A DNA stretch of 64,000 nucleotides from Coprococcus sp. (GTDB lineage Bacteria; Bacillota; Clostridia; Lachnospirales; Lachnospiraceae): NCBI GenBank assembly GCA_017935345.1, contig JAGBHU010000053.1, positions 1 through 64,000 on the forward strand. Direction: 5' to 3'. Under the pieces are notes generated by a model. The model worked only from the letters and a program-made list of their open reading frames with translations. It searched no databases and had not been told where the DNA came from. The stretch's first letter is position 1. Each line of letters opens with the position of its first letter. The translations under genes were made by a program, and so were the position numbers. Of the stretch, positions 8,167 to 17,232 are shown one piece after another.

Positions 8167-9174
8167 TTATTGTATACTTGTGTGCTTGGATATACGCTGC
8201 TTTCGCTTCGTATATCGGATGTTATCTCCGTAGAAATGAAAGACAAGATAGCTGTCCGTTATGCGAGACATGATTCGCTCCGTATATCGCTCCTGAAGCT
8301 GACGAAGAGTCAGATTGGTGGATATAATCGTAGACAACTGTTTGTTATTCCGTGTATTTATTATTTCAAATAATTGAGACTGGACAAATGAGTTCGTAAG
8401 CTCAGTTCCCAAATCATCAATTATCAGGAGATCACAACTATATATATAGTCGTAGAGCATAACCTTGTTCTGCTCGCGACCATTATTCATGATTATATCC
8501 GAAAGGATATTTTCAAATAAATTGATGGAAGACAGGTATAGTACGGTATGTCCCTTGTCAAGTAACGCCTTGGCGATGCAGTTTGACAAAAATGTTTTGC
8601 CAAGACCGGTTTCGCCATATATCAGTATTCCCGGACTATGCTCATCGAATTCAGCGACAAATTGTTTGCTGCGCCCTAAGATATTACGGGCATTGTTATA
8701 TGGCGTAAAGCTGTGCTTCCCATCATTGCTGTCCGAATAATATTCCAATGTAAAACTGTCGAAATTCTCCCTCGACAATATATCGGAAATAGTAGACTGA
8801 GCATATAACTGGTTAATCATCATCTGTTTCATACAACTGCAGGGACTGTTATTGATATATCCGGTATCCTTACATTTTCGGCAATGATAGACAGGCTGGA
8901 GATAGTCTGTATCATAGCCGTGTTCTTTCAGCAGCTGCATTTTTTCCGCTATAAGAGCTTTTTTATCTTCAAGTACAGATGATTTATCGTTTGCTCTTTT
9001 GAGAATACGTGCTTTTGCGGCAGACAAAGCATTTGCTGCAATCGTATCGTCTATTTCCCTGATACGGGGAATTTCCTGATATATCTGCTTTTTTCGGTTG
9101 TCATATATATGTATATTTTCCATCCTGATATGTTGCAGGGTGGCTAATATGTCATCATAATTAATATTTTTCAT
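8167..9174 (-). CDS. dnaI: DnaI/DnaC-type helicase loader ATPase
   Basis: 335 residues. An N-terminal helical region is followed by a four-cysteine zinc module (CRKCKDTG ... PCSCMKQ), the usual N-terminal element of clostridial DnaI/DnaC proteins, then an AAA+ core with Walker A GETGLGKT, Walker B LLIIDDLG, sensor-I-like STNLT and an arginine near SRI. It loads the replicative helicase at origins and restarted forks. It sits 40 bases after dnaD, the natural partner in Firmicute primosomes. The ribosome site is weak (ACGGATT), so translation may depend on upstream dnaD. Confidence 0.85.
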   Translation of the reverse strand: MKNINYDDILATLQHIRMENIHIYDNRKKQIYQEIPRIREIDDTIAANALSAAKARILKRANDKSSVLEDKKALIAEKMQLLKEHGYDTDYLQPVYHCRKCKDTGYINNSPCSCMKQMMINQLYAQSTISDILSRENFDSFTLEYYSDSNDGKHSFTPYNNARNILGRSKQFVAEFDEHSPGILIYGETGLGKTFLSNCIAKALLDKGHTVLYLSSINLFENILSDIIMNNGREQNKVMLYDYIYSCDLLIIDDLGTELTNSFVQSQLFEIINTRNNKQLSTIISTNLTLRQLQERYTERIMSRITDSYLVFHFYGDNIRYTKRKQRISKHTSIQ

Positions 9175-9214
9175 AATCCGTAATCAGTATTTTTCATAAC
9201 TGCAAATAAAACTG

Positions 9215-10372
9215 TTATTTACTGTTTATTTCATTTAAAAACAACTGCTCCATTTCGTCAAGCTCATCACCCATATCCCTTGAGGCAAATGCACCAAATG
9301 AATTAGGCTTGGTCATTACCTTGGCAGCCTGTCCTCTGGCTTGTGATTTTTGGTTGGCATATTCTCTGTCAAGCTTATCAATATCCCTGATGGATTTTAC
9401 ACCATTTTTATACCAGTTTTCAAGTATACCGTTGACATATGCAAAATTTGCTGAATTAGGCTTGGCAATAACCGCTTTTTTACATGCTTCAAGAATGATA
9501 TTCAGTTCAAATCCCATATCCTTGTTCCATGTTTCGATATAGGCAGTTTCTATAGAGGTAGGTTCCATTCTGTTAATACCGAGCTGCTTAAATATGGAAC
9601 GGTACAGTGGATTGTACTTCCGACCTGCTTCCTTTGCCTCATCCTTTGTATGGATACCCTGCTGATACCAGGAGTTTGCTACAGATTCGGCATATCGCAT
9701 ACTCTTCTTATTTAACGTTACGCAATATTCAATCAGATATTCCATAAGCTCGCTGGAGAAATTCAAACTATCATATATATATATCAGGGTTTCCATGTCC
9801 TTTGCCGACAGATTCTTTCCAAAATAAGTTTCGACTTCAAAAATGATATCTGAAAATGCTTCGTCATGCTTAAACTTTGCAGCAAGAGCAGGAGAGAAGG
9901 TCTCCTTTTTTGGAAGTTCTGTCTGGAATGAAACATGATTTGCCGCACCTTGATGCATCAAATTATCAGAAGCCTTCGTTGGACTTTCGATTTTTACATC
10001 ATTTGAAGCTTTGTCCTCAGGCATTTTAAACAGAGCGATGTTATCTCTGGATAATATATCGGTATCATTCTTTTTCTCTTTCAGAGGAAGCAGTGTGATG
10101 CCTGTCAGTTCACCGGCCTGATTATAATTCAGCTTCATAACATCCTGCGTAATCCAATATTTAATTGCACGACAGATGTCCTTTTCTGTCAGATTAAAAT
10201 GGTCAGCGATATCAGCAACCGAAACCGGTGCTTTGAAAGACATAAGTCTTACAAGATAAAGATATACTTTGACAAATTCTCCGTTTGCATGTGTCATATA
10301 GTAATCTATAAAAAGATTTGATATTGAGGAATATGTTTCATTTTTTTCTGTTGAAATTGTAATGTAACTCAT
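9215..10372 (-). CDS. DnaD/DnaB-domain replication initiation protein
   Basis: 385 residues. The N-terminal winged-helix part (~1-90; FNLTEKDICRAIKYW) is followed by a low-complexity linker and two DnaD/DnaB2-type helical domains. The second carries the family signature FAYVNGILENWYKNGVKS. Firmicute DnaD and DnaB proteins remodel DNA and recruit the DnaI-helicase complex during initiation and restart. Adjacency to dnaI supports this. It has its own promoter (10430-10457) and an AAAGGAG site. Which of DnaD or DnaB it replaces cannot be decided from sequence alone. Confidence 0.87.
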   Translation of the reverse strand: MSYITISTEKNETYSSISNLFIDYYMTHANGEFVKVYLYLVRLMSFKAPVSVADIADHFNLTEKDICRAIKYWITQDVMKLNYNQAGELTGITLLPLKEKKNDTDILSRDNIALFKMPEDKASNDVKIESPTKASDNLMHQGAANHVSFQTELPKKETFSPALAAKFKHDEAFSDIIFEVETYFGKNLSAKDMETLIYIYDSLNFSSELMEYLIEYCVTLNKKSMRYAESVANSWYQQGIHTKDEAKEAGRKYNPLYRSIFKQLGINRMEPTSIETAYIETWNKDMGFELNIILEACKKAVIAKPNSANFAYVNGILENWYKNGVKSIRDIDKLDREYANQKSQARGQAAKVMTKPNSFGAFASRDMGDELDEMEQLFLNEINSK

Positions 10373-10429
10373 GTTAAAACTCCTTTAATTTATTCCTCAA
10401 AATTACCTGCTTCGCTCAAGTGCAAATGC

Positions 10430-10457
10430 ATTATAACATGAGTTTTTTAAATTGCAA
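10430..10457 (-). promoter_or_regulatory. Sigma-A promoter of the dnaD-dnaI-prs run
   Basis: On the minus strand TTGCAA (10452-10457), a 16-base spacer and TATAAT (10430-10435), about 60 bases before the dnaD start. Confidence 0.65.
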
Positions 10458-10596
10458 ACAGAACATATTGTCGGTTGGAAAAATGGACAATGGTGTTGAA
10501 ATTGTGGATAATGTTGGTATAAAACAGCTTCATTTTTATGTAAAAAGTAAAATATTGAAATAATGGGAATTCCGGTCAATTTCTGTAAATATTATG

Positions 10597-10644
10597 TAAA
10601 CAAAAAAATCAGGAGCAAATTGGAAAACCCCGAATTTGCTCCTG
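10597..10644 (-). terminator. Terminator of murC
   Basis: A 12-bp stem (CAGGAGCAAATT / AATTTGCTCCTG, 10610-10644) is followed on the minus strand by a T run (GATTTTTTTG). Confidence 0.75.
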
Positions 10645-10660
10645 TGGATAATGTTGATAA

Positions 10661-12043
10661 TTATTTTTTAATCAATTCGTTACCGATACAATCGACATTT
10701 CCGGCGCCCATAGTTATCAACAAATCATTTTTTTTGCAATTTTTTAATATGTAATTTTCAATATCATCAAATGTAGGAAGGTAAAATGCATCTGTGCCCA
10801 ACGCAGCTATTTTGTCTGCCAAATCCTTTGATGAAACAAGTCCGTTATCCTTTTCCCTGGCAGCATAGATGTCTGCGATAATGACATGGTCACAGACCTT
10901 AAGAGCGTTGGCAAAGTCATCCAGCAGCGCATAGGTTCTTGTATATGTATGTGGCTGGAATACGCACCAAAGCTCATTGTAATCGGTGTTCTTTGCAGCT
11001 TCCAGCGTTGCGGAAATTTCGGTTGGATGATGTGCGTAGTCATCCATAACCCTGACATTGTTCAGAATCGTTCCTTTATACTGGAAACGTCTGTCGGCAC
11101 CCTTACATGCAAGTAAGCCTGCCTTGATAGCTTCCATGGATATTCCAAGCTCAAGGGAAACCGCTATTGCAGAAAGAGAGTTATATACATTGTGTCTTCC
11201 GAATACATTTAATGTAATTTCCGTTATTTCTTTTCCGTCTATCATCAATGTGTAGGTTGGATGACCGAAGGAATCGAAACGTATATTTGATGCTGAGTAT
11301 TTATTTGTCTCTTTTTCTCCAAAGGTTACGATACGGCAGGTAAGTCCTTTCGTAACGGTATCATAATAATCCATATCGCCGTTTACAACGACCAGACCAG
11401 AGCTTGGGGTTTTAGTGGCAAATGTATGGAAGGATTCAGCAATTTCTTCTATGCCGCTGAAAAAATCCAAATGGTCGGCATCAACATTTAAAATAATGCT
11501 TATCTGTGGGTTAAATGCGTGGAAACTGTTTGTGTATTCGCATGCTTCTGTTACAAAGTATTCTGAACTGCCGACTCTGATATTTCCTCCAATAGCATCT
11601 ATCATACCGCCGACTGAAATGGTAGGGTCTAAATCACCTTCTAATAATATGTATGACAGCATGGAGGTGGTGGTTGTTTTACCATGCGTACCGCTGACGG
11701 CAACGGAATATTTGTAGTTGGACATAATCTGACCGAGAAGCTGTGCTCTGGTCAGCATTGGAATATTTTTTGCCACGACTGCGGCAAATTCCTCATTGTC
11801 CTCATGTATGGCTGCGGTATAAATAACGAGGTCTATATCATCTGTAATATTGCCTGCTCTCTGACCGATGTTGATTAAAGCACCCATATCGGACAACTGA
11901 TTCGTAATCTCAGAGGCTTTCATATCTGAGCCTGTAACTTTAAAGCCTTCTTTAATAAGAATCTCAGCAAGACCGCTCATGCTGATACCACCGATTCCTA
12001 TAAAATGAACATTAATTGGCTTATTAAAATCAATCTTATACAT
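10661..12043 (-). CDS. murC: UDP-N-acetylmuramate--L-alanine ligase
   Basis: 460 residues, the usual MurC length. It adds the first amino acid, L-alanine, to UDP-MurNAc in the cytoplasm using ATP. Motifs: the N-terminal nucleotide-sugar Rossmann loop FIGIGGISMSGLA, the ATP P-loop SGTHGKTTTTSML, the metal/ATP region EACEY and DADHLDFF, and DDYAHHPTEI in the C-terminal domain. Mur ligases share the P-loop, but GISMSG and the HHPTE motif point to MurC. It is transcribed alone, with its own terminator and a weak GGAAGG ribosome site. Confidence 0.95.
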   Translation of the reverse strand: MYKIDFNKPINVHFIGIGGISMSGLAEILIKEGFKVTGSDMKASEITNQLSDMGALINIGQRAGNITDDIDLVIYTAAIHEDNEEFAAVVAKNIPMLTRAQLLGQIMSNYKYSVAVSGTHGKTTTTSMLSYILLEGDLDPTISVGGMIDAIGGNIRVGSSEYFVTEACEYTNSFHAFNPQISIILNVDADHLDFFSGIEEIAESFHTFATKTPSSGLVVVNGDMDYYDTVTKGLTCRIVTFGEKETNKYSASNIRFDSFGHPTYTLMIDGKEITEITLNVFGRHNVYNSLSAIAVSLELGISMEAIKAGLLACKGADRRFQYKGTILNNVRVMDDYAHHPTEISATLEAAKNTDYNELWCVFQPHTYTRTYALLDDFANALKVCDHVIIADIYAAREKDNGLVSSKDLADKIAALGTDAFYLPTFDDIENYILKNCKKNDLLITMGAGNVDCIGNELIKK

Positions 12044-12359
12044 TTGTAGTTCGCCTTCCTAATAAATTTTACCATGCACCTCGCCTGCGGCTTGGTGAAG
12101 GGTATTCGCCATATAGCGATAATATATACAATTTGTCTATAAGCAGCGGAATTGCCTATATGATTTGCCGTACTGCTCATTGCATAGTATAACATACAGA
12201 TGATGAAAATGAAATACTATAAGGGAAAAGGGAAATCGACATATTTTTCGGCGCTTTTGTATTGTATTTGGATATAAAGAATGGTAGAATTTTTCTGAAT
12301 ATACAGATTTAAAGGGGATACATGTATAGGTATATAATGTAATGGAAGGAGCGTATCAA
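12044..12359. other. Divergent intergenic region murC / secreted Big2-like protein
   Basis: No gene is seen. It must hold both divergent promoters, but no convincing -35/-10 pair is visible. The sequence TCGACATATTTTT at 12236-12248 repeats exactly the 13 bases at 982-994 upstream of agrD, including most of a Spo0A-like core (TGTCGAT on the other strand). Direction and function are uncertain. Confidence 0.35.
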
Positions 12360-14321
12360 ATGAAAAAACATGATTCCGGCATGATTTTAAAGAGGATTTT
12401 TGCGGTTGTTATCGCATTTGCCGTAATGCTCTCAATTATCACCGTTCCGAAGCTGACCACATATGCGGCAGGTGGAAGAGTAAAAAGTATTAGGGTAACA
12501 AATCTTCCTGCAAAACAGTTAACTCTTAAGAAGGGCAAAACCTTTACCCTGAAAACCAAGGTAACCGTTTCGGGAGATGTTTCCAGGCAGGTTGCTTACA
12601 AAACAAGCAACAGGAAGGTGGCTACGGTTTCCGCAAAGGGAAAGATTACCGCCAGAAAAAAAGGTAAGGCTACGATTACCATATATTCAAAGGCAAATAA
12701 GAAGAAGGTATGTAAGATTAAAGTTACTGTCGGTACGCCGGCATCAAAGGTGGCACTGAATCGGACCTCAGCAACACTGATAAAGGGTAAAAAGCTGAAG
12801 CTGAAAGCAACGGTTACGCCTTCGAAAGCAAATGTGAAATCAGTTATTTGGAAGACCTCAAATAAAAAGATTGCCACCGTATCAAAATACGGTGTAGTTA
12901 CTGCAAAAAAGGCAGGGACCGTAAAGATTACGGCAGTAGCCAAGGACGGTTCAGGCAAGCAGAGAACATGTACGATAAAGGTTATCAATCCGATTAAAAT
13001 TACCTCGTTAAAGGCAACCAATAACCGTACGGTTCAGATTACGATATCGGATGCATACAAGCTTGCCGCAAGTGATTTTGCCGTTATGACAAAGCAGTTT
13101 GCAGTAGGAAGCTACAGAAAAAGCTGTATGATAGATAAGGTATATACGAAGGACAATAAGACATATATCATTACACTGAATAAAGATACATATCTTTACG
13201 AAAATCATTATGTACAGGTAAAGCTTACAAAGCATAATACATATAAAGAAGGAACCTACAGCGAGGGTGTCTATCAGTATACCTCTGCAAGCACAAAAAC
13301 AGTTGAAAAAGGGGTTGCCATAGAAAAGTTTAACTGCTATCTGGATGGGTTCGGATTTTCATCTGTTTCCGTGACAGGTGTTCCTAAAGGAATAACATAT
13401 GTTAAGTCTAGGGCAGGAAATGGAATGGAATATTTAGTCTTTTCCGGAACTCCATTACAGACAGGCAAGTTTACTACCGTAATCAAGAGTACGGATGAGC
13501 TTGGCAATACGCATACAAATACCATTACCTGGCTTATCTATGACAATACGCATTTGTATGCAGCCGCAACGCCGTCATACAGCGTTAATTCTCCGTATAC
13601 GAGAACCTATAGCTCAAAGATTAGCGCCGGTGGCGGAAGCGGCAATTATATATATCGGTTTGAAAATGGAGAGAGAACTGTCCAAGGTGACGGATATTGG
13701 GTTCAGATTACCAATAAGAATAATGTATCGGTGAAATTTGAGAAAGCAGGAACCTATCAATTTAACGTAGTCGTTACGGATGCGGATAATACAGCGCTTA
13801 CAGCTACGACACAGATGGTATTCTATGTTAAAGAGAGCAGAAAGGTAACGACATGTGTAAAGGATTTGAGCGGAAATCCAATCTCAGGAGCCTATATCAG
13901 GATTAGTAACAGGAATGACTCAGATAAATATTCGGCATATATGTCAGGATATACAAGTGAAAATGGAAAGAGCATTGATTATCTTGCAGAAGGAAACTAT
14001 ACACTTGAAACAGGCGGCGACAATTACAGCTGTTTCAGTTATGAGTATCTGCTGACAGTAAACGCAGATAAGGAAATGAATATAACACTTCCTGTATATA
14101 AGGTGAATGTTGCACTTGATAATGCTGACATACCAATCAAAGAATATGGGAAGTGGTATGACAAGATGGGCAAATGTGTAGGAAAAGGAAATATACTTTA
14201 TCTGGAGAAGGGAAGCTATCAGCTTAAGATGCAGACTACCGGTACCACCACATACAATGTAACACTTGCCGTAACAGTAAACGGAACAGCTTCCGTAACG
14301 GCAACGGTATTAGAAGAGTAA
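12360..14321 (+). CDS. Secreted protein with two Big2-like Ig domains
   Basis: About 653 residues. The start at 12360 (MKKHDSGM) is preferred over the ATG 18 bases upstream because GGAAGGAG stands at the right distance. A signal peptide with cut near TYAAG is followed by two BID_2/Big2-like domains (~30-105 and ~108-195), each with the TSN+K+ATVS.KG.(I/V)TAKK.G motif, then beta-rich regions including one resembling a cadherin or putative-Ig fold (~340-380) and a carboxypeptidase-regulatory-like segment (SGNPISGAYIRI). No sortase motif or anchor helix is seen, so it is probably secreted or held non-covalently. It is lysine-rich in the Ig part. A surface adhesion or matrix role is plausible; no enzyme is recognised. 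Confidence 0.75.
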   Translation: MKKHDSGMILKRIFAVVIAFAVMLSIITVPKLTTYAAGGRVKSIRVTNLPAKQLTLKKGKTFTLKTKVTVSGDVSRQVAYKTSNRKVATVSAKGKITARKKGKATITIYSKANKKKVCKIKVTVGTPASKVALNRTSATLIKGKKLKLKATVTPSKANVKSVIWKTSNKKIATVSKYGVVTAKKAGTVKITAVAKDGSGKQRTCTIKVINPIKITSLKATNNRTVQITISDAYKLAASDFAVMTKQFAVGSYRKSCMIDKVYTKDNKTYIITLNKDTYLYENHYVQVKLTKHNTYKEGTYSEGVYQYTSASTKTVEKGVAIEKFNCYLDGFGFSSVSVTGVPKGITYVKSRAGNGMEYLVFSGTPLQTGKFTTVIKSTDELGNTHTNTITWLIYDNTHLYAAATPSYSVNSPYTRTYSSKISAGGGSGNYIYRFENGERTVQGDGYWVQITNKNNVSVKFEKAGTYQFNVVVTDADNTALTATTQMVFYVKESRKVTTCVKDLSGNPISGAYIRISNRNDSDKYSAYMSGYTSENGKSIDYLAEGNYTLETGGDNYSCFSYEYLLTVNADKEMNITLPVYKVNVALDNADIPIKEYGKWYDKMGKCVGKGNILYLEKGSYQLKMQTTGTTTYNVTLAVTVNGTASVTATVLEE

Positions 14322-14375
14322 AACAGTAATCAAATCATATTCGGCATAAAAATTCAAGTATGCCGGTATCATTAT

Positions 14376-14413
14376 TACCCTCTGTATTTTATCAATGATA
14401 CAGAGGGTATTTT
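14376..14413 (+). terminator. Terminator after the Big2-like protein
   Basis: Stem TACCCTCTGTA / TACAGAGGGTA followed by TTTTT. Confidence 0.8.
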
Positions 14414-14503
14414 TAGAAATAATTGTAACAAGGATATATTATAAATATTCATAAAAAGTGCATTATATTAGTAAAATAATGAAAGCAGGCTTACATAAGA
14501 AGG

Positions 14504-15256
14504 ATGGAAAGAGATATGTTTGAGGATTATTTTACTTATTGGGATGATTTGCCGGAGAATTCAGGCTTTGAATTGTTTAGCTTAACGCATATTGCATGGC
14601 TTATCGTCATAACGGCAGGTATACTATGTGGCATAAAGTTTTATATGGAAAGCGGCGTATTCAAAAGACGGAAGATACGTCTTGTATTTGCAGGTATATT
14701 GGCGGGCATGGAATTGTATAAGGATAGCGTGCTTATCATAACGGGAAATATGGATTTTCAATATCTGCCTTTTCAGCTTTGCGGACTTGCAGTAATCATA
14801 GAGATATTATATCTGATACACCCGGGAGATTTTCTGGGGGAAATTATGTGTATCGTTGCTCTGCCGGGGGCATTGGCGGCATTAATCTTTCCGGATTGGA
14901 CACGGTATCCTGTGGTAAATTTTATGAGTCTGCACAGCTTTATCATACATGGCATTTTGGTTATGCTTCCGATTATGATTATGCTGTCAGGGGAATATAT
15001 ACCCAGAATTTCCTATATATATAGGGTTTTGTTGTTTTTTGCTGTTGTTGTACCTGTTATATATGTTATAAATATATGGCAGGATACAAATTTTATGTTT
15101 TTAAGATGGCCTTCAAGAAGTTCACCTTTTGAGAAAATATATGCGAAGCGTGGATATGGATTCTATATGAGTATATATGGAATTGTTGTGGTATTGGTAA
15201 TATTGGGAATGTATGGAATTGCAAAATTGCTGGAAAAGTTGAGAAAGAGGATTTAA
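14504..15256 (+). CDS. YwaF-like (TIGR02206-type) integral membrane protein
   Basis: 250 residues with about seven transmembrane segments. The pattern FELFSLTHIAWL at the start, LPFQLCGLA in the middle, MSLHSFIIHG, and the C-terminal NFMFLRWPS are features of the YwaF/TIGR02206 membrane family. Function is not known; conserved polar residues in the membrane (Gln, Cys, His) hint at ligand binding or transport. The start is ambiguous between 14504 and 14516 (MFEDYF), since both lie close to the purine-rich stretch AAGAAGGATGGAAAGAG. It is followed 51 bases later by the dGTPase-like gene. Confidence 0.72.
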   Translation: MERDMFEDYFTYWDDLPENSGFELFSLTHIAWLIVITAGILCGIKFYMESGVFKRRKIRLVFAGILAGMELYKDSVLIITGNMDFQYLPFQLCGLAVIIEILYLIHPGDFLGEIMCIVALPGALAALIFPDWTRYPVVNFMSLHSFIIHGILVMLPIMIMLSGEYIPRISYIYRVLLFFAVVVPVIYVINIWQDTNFMFLRWPSRSSPFEKIYAKRGYGFYMSIYGIVVVLVILGMYGIAKLLEKLRKRI

Positions 15257-15307
15257 AATAGGATTACGGAACAGAATGGATAAGGCTGTATATAGGGAGG
15301 TTATATT

Positions 15308-16519
15308 GTGTATAATCGGCTGAGTGAGGAATTACAGAAGAGAATCAAAGAGGACAGGGCAAATAACAGGAAGAACCCTTATCGTTTTTCTGATGCTGAT
15401 ATCATAAGAAGAGATATGAATCGGGACAAGGCCAGCATATGGCGTCCGGCATTTGTCAGAGACATAGAAAAAATTATGCATTTGCCGTTTTATAACAGAT
15501 ATGCGGACAAGACGCAGGTATTTTCCCTGATGAAAAATGATGATATCTCAAGGCGTTTTTATCATGTACAGTTGGTGGCACGAATCGCCAGAAATATAGG
15601 CTCGGTGCTGGGATTAAATACCGATTTGATAGAAGCCATTTCTCTTGGACATGATATCGGACATACTCCGTTTGGACATGCCGGAGAACGGATTATCAAT
15701 GCGTTGTATCATGGAGAAACAGGACGATATTTCAATCACAATATACAGAGTGCAAGGGTTTTGGACAAAATCGCAGACCGAAATATCAGTCTTCAGACGT
15801 TAGACGGAATTATTTGTCATAATGGAGAACTGGAATGTCAGGAATACAGACCTGTGAAGCTGGCTTCATTTGAAGAATACGACAAAAAACTGGAAAATTG
15901 TTATGTGGAGCAGGAAGCTGTAGGCAGACTTGTTCCGGGAACTCTGGAAGCCTGTGTTATGCGTATATCAGATATAATAGCTTATTTAGGGAAGGACAGA
16001 CAGGATGCCGTCAAGATTGGTATGATTCAGAAGGAGTCGGAGTTCTCAGGAGGGAATATAGGAACTTCAAATGCGGAGATCATCAATAATCTGATAGTCA
16101 ATATCATTGAAAACAGCTATGGCAAAGATTATATCAGGATGGAGGACGCATATTTTGATGAGCTGGTTCGTGCAAAGGAGGAGAATAGTCAATTTATTTA
16201 TCGGGCTGATGAAGGTGGAAGGATTATCAACGAGCAGATAAAGCCTATGACAGAGCAGATATATTATAAACTCCTGAAGGATGTAAAGGAACATGATAAA
16301 GCTTCGATTATATACAGGCATCACATCAATTATGTAAAGAATATCAACAGATATGACGATGAGTCGGATAAATGGAAGGAGTATCTTGCGACAGAACCGA
16401 ATCAGCTTGTCGTAGATTACATGGCAAGTATGACGGATGATTATTTTGTGGATTTATATCATTATCTCTTTCCAAAGGGAACTTATGGCGTTGAATACAA
16501 GGGATATTTTGAATCATGA
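15308..16519 (+). CDS. dGTP triphosphohydrolase-like HD-domain protein
   Basis: 403 residues, starting at a GTG behind AGGGAGG. HD-superfamily metal ligands are visible: the first His in RRFYHVQLVARIA, then HDIGHTPFGHAGE (the His-Asp pair and the dNTPase-specific GHTPFGH extension), and a later Asp in RISDIIAYLGKD. Enzymes with this pattern hydrolyse dNTPs, classically dGTP to deoxyguanosine and triphosphate, and tune nucleotide pools. Length and motifs fit the bacterial dGTPase type-2/3 group, but the preferred nucleotide cannot be read. It may be co-transcribed with the YwaF-like gene. Confidence 0.85.
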   Translation: MYNRLSEELQKRIKEDRANNRKNPYRFSDADIIRRDMNRDKASIWRPAFVRDIEKIMHLPFYNRYADKTQVFSLMKNDDISRRFYHVQLVARIARNIGSVLGLNTDLIEAISLGHDIGHTPFGHAGERIINALYHGETGRYFNHNIQSARVLDKIADRNISLQTLDGIICHNGELECQEYRPVKLASFEEYDKKLENCYVEQEAVGRLVPGTLEACVMRISDIIAYLGKDRQDAVKIGMIQKESEFSGGNIGTSNAEIINNLIVNIIENSYGKDYIRMEDAYFDELVRAKEENSQFIYRADEGGRIINEQIKPMTEQIYYKLLKDVKEHDKASIIYRHHINYVKNINRYDDESDKWKEYLATEPNQLVVDYMASMTDDYFVDLYHYLFPKGTYGVEYKGYFES

Positions 16520-16677
16520 AAGGTACTGCTTCATATGGAAGATTATCAGGATAAACGATTTGTTCTGTAAAAAACGCTTCATATTAACCGTAAAATATGA
16601 TATACATAGAAGTAGAGTGGATTAAAAAAACGGAATATATATGCTGAATTGGAATTTGGAAAAGAGGAGGATGCAGG

Positions 16678-16884
16678 ATGGCAGAACCACAGGGAAAAGA
16701 TATTAGAAATATAGTAGAAATGCTCGATAATTTTGCCCAGTCAGGAGAGGGGCGTATGAAGCTTCGGATGGCTGAGGACATGGAGGAGTCATCTACAAAA
16801 AAGGAATATCATCATGGCAGATGTGATGTAGGCAGTCCGTGGGCATGCAACAATTCTCTGGATGCATTGGATAAGGAATACTAA
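16678..16884 (+). CDS. Small hypothetical protein upstream of [FeFe] hydrogenase
   Basis: 68 residues behind a strong AGAGGAGG site. It is acidic and Met-rich, with two helix-forming stretches and a C-terminal part holding two cysteines (GRCDVGSPWACNN). I do not recognise the family. It opens a three-gene run (gaps 30 and 48 bases) ending in the hydrogenase, so a role linked to the hydrogenase or its electron supply is a fair inference. The two cysteines could bind metal, but nothing proves it. Confidence 0.65.
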   Translation: MAEPQGKDIRNIVEMLDNFAQSGEGRMKLRMAEDMEESSTKKEYHHGRCDVGSPWACNNSLDALDKEY

Positions 16885-16914
16885 TTAAAATATTTAGATT
16901 TAAGGAGAATCGAT

Positions 16915-17184
16915 ATGTTTTATGTACCGGACGGAACAAAAAAATGCGGATATTATGAGTGTAAGAAGTGTGGCACACGATTTCTTGATTTGCAGACAGC
17001 GGATATAATCACATGTCCTGATTGTGAAGCGGAACGGGATACGGAGATAGGACCGGATGAAGTTATGGTAGCGGAAGAAAAAACGGCGAGGCTGATTTCC
17101 GTAATCGAGAGTGAGGAAGAGGTAGAGAAAATGGATGCACTCCTGTCTCTTGCCATTACAGGAGGAGATTATAACTGGATTTAG
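16915..17184 (+). CDS. Zinc-ribbon-like small protein, hydrogenase neighbour
   Basis: 89 residues after TAAGGAGAATCG. The N-terminal half is a rubredoxin/zinc-ribbon-like module with CKKCG and CPDCEAE pairs plus one extra cysteine (KKCGYYE). The C-terminal half is an acidic helix. The fold would bind one zinc or iron. Its place between the small Cys protein and the [FeFe] hydrogenase suggests a redox partner or assembly role; that is inference. No enzyme motif is present. Confidence 0.7.
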   Translation: MFYVPDGTKKCGYYECKKCGTRFLDLQTADIITCPDCEAERDTEIGPDEVMVAEEKTARLISVIESEEEVEKMDALLSLAITGGDYNWI

Positions 17185-17232
17185 TCCGTTTCAGCATGAT
17201 ATATCATAAAGAAAGAATGGAGTGTATGCGGC

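Noticed and set aside
8145..8246. N-terminal extension of prs
   Set aside because: The extra residues overlap the dnaI coding region and no ribosome site precedes 8246, while GGAGG precedes 8144.
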